Origin: Acidobacteriota bacterium
GTDB lineage: Bacteria > Acidobacteriota > Thermoanaerobaculia > Multivoradales > JAHEKO01
Reading direction: 5' to 3'
DNA: 14,351 nucleotides
Assembly (NCBI GenBank): GCA_030610025.1
Contig: JAUWSP010000014.1
Span: 1 to 14,351 of the forward strand
Below the pieces are notes generated by a model. The model saw only the letters and a list, made by a program, of their open reading frames with translations. It did no database searches and had not been told where the DNA came from. This document shows, piece by piece, positions 13,693 through 14,351 of this stretch. Both the position numbers and the translations under genes were made by a program. Each line of letters starts with the position of its first letter. Positions within the stretch are counted from its first letter, which is position 1.

Positions 13693-14351
13693 ATGAGCTC
13701 GAGCCAAGAAGACCGCCTCCTGCAGTGGCTCCGAGGGGAGCTGCGCAAAGACGGCAGCGACCGCATCGGCGACGATGCCGCGCTGCTACCGAAAGCGGAG
13801 ACCGCGATCACCGTCGACCATCAAATTGCGGGAGTTCATTTCCCGACCGGTCTCGACCCCAGAGTCGTGGCGAGGCGCCTTTTGGCTGTGAACCTCTCCG
13901 ATCTGGCCGCCATGGGTGCCGACCCGCGCTATGCGTTCCTTGCTCTGAACTCTCCTCCCGACCAGAACGTCAAGAGATTTCTCCGGGCCCTGTTGAAAGC
14001 CTGTAGGCAAGCAAACGTCGAATTGGCTGGCGGAGATCTTGCCCGCAGCCCTGTTCTGTCGGCGACACTGACGCTGGTGGGTGGGAAGCCCCCCAGAGGC
14101 AGGTGGGTGCGGCGTAGCAACGGTCAGCCAGGAGATCGCCTCTGGCTGGGTGGCCCCGTAGGCCAATCTGCCCTCGGCCGCCACCTGCTTGCAAGCGGAG
14201 CCGAGTATCAGAATTCTCGCATCCAACTACCTCTCGACCTGGCCTCCGACCGTTGCCTGGCTACCGCAGCCAGGCAGGCGATCCGTCGCCATCTGTTTCC
14301 GCATCCCCAGATCGACCTGGGCCTCTGGCTGGGCCGCCGCCGTAGAGCCGC
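13693..14351 (+). CDS. thiL: Thiamine-phosphate kinase ThiL (5' part, runs off window)
   Basis: ThiL phosphorylates thiamine phosphate to thiamine diphosphate. About 219 codons are visible; the family is usually about 310-330 residues, so the 3' third is missing at the window edge. Typical features in order are IGDDAALLP (25-33), VDHQIAGVHF (41-50), LLAVNLSDLAAMGADPRYAFLAL (63-85 in part), LAGGDLARSP (110-119) and WVRRSNGQPGDRLWLGGPVG (137-156). In the second motif the Asp is kept, but both Thr residues of the usual TDT (as in E. coli ISTDTLVAG) are replaced by Val and His. This may be a lineage variant. The ATG lies 13 nt after lon without a clear ribosome site. No other thiamine gene is in the window. 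Confidence 0.9.
   Translation, partial: MSSSQEDRLLQWLRGELRKDGSDRIGDDAALLPKAETAITVDHQIAGVHFPTGLDPRVVARRLLAVNLSDLAAMGADPRYAFLALNSPPDQNVKRFLRALLKACRQANVELAGGDLARSPVLSATLTLVGGKPPRGRWVRRSNGQPGDRLWLGGPVGQSALGRHLLASGAEYQNSRIQLPLDLASDRCLATAARQAIRRHLFPHPQIDLGLWLGRRRRA

Noticed and set aside
1..14351. CRISPR array, insertion sequence, phage or defence island
   Set aside because: No repeat-spacer pattern, transposase, integrase, or terminal inverted repeats were seen. The genes are conserved housekeeping and motility functions.

Overview
The window comes from a GC-rich, Gram-negative (diderm) bacterium with type IV pili. It looks like core chromosome: no insertion sequence, phage gene, CRISPR array, rRNA or tRNA was seen. 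The DnaK carries the roughly 23-residue insert in its ATPase domain that is typical of Gram-negative bacteria. The pairing of a PilT-type retraction ATPase with an MglA-type polarity GTPase fits the deltaproteobacterial lineages (Myxococcota, Desulfobacterota) or Acidobacteriota. I cannot choose between these from the sequence alone.

Left half, minus strand (read from right to left). A stress operon runs hrcA-grpE-dnaK-dnaJ-prmA-rsmE: heat-shock repressor, nucleotide exchange factor, Hsp70, J-protein, ribosomal protein L11 methyltransferase and 16S rRNA U1498 methyltransferase. Gaps are 9, 71, 12 and 34 nt, then a 4-nt ATGA overlap between prmA and rsmE. This is the gene order known from Bacillus, here with a Gram-negative-type DnaK. 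A second unit, pilT-recX, follows and seems to have its own promoter (TTGACA-N17-TAGTCT) just past rsmE. After recX come a G-quadruplex motif and a hairpin; the outermost 180 bases hold nothing I can assign.

Middle (8451-8664). A 214-bp divergent regulatory region lies between hrcA and a plus-strand gene for a Rossmann/DUF2520 protein. It holds a good promoter for hrcA but no canonical CIRCE operator. It also holds a second promoter for the DUF2520 gene that would give a nearly leaderless mRNA, with nested palindromes lying across its -35 and spacer.

Right half, plus strand. The DUF2520 gene is followed by an MglA-like GTPase that is far longer than usual, with a Pro/Ala-rich linker and a C-terminal beta-strand-like module. 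Then come nrdR (repressor of ribonucleotide reductase genes), lon (ATP-dependent protease) and the 5' part of thiL (thiamine-phosphate kinase), which runs off the window. nrdR, lon and thiL are separated by 20 and 13 nt and are probably co-transcribed.

Taken together the window combines protein quality control (Hsp70 system and Lon), ribosome modification (PrmA, RsmE), DNA and nucleotide control (RecX, NrdR) and pilus motility (PilT, MglA). The least conventional items are the extended MglA protein and the palindrome-rich divergent promoter region.
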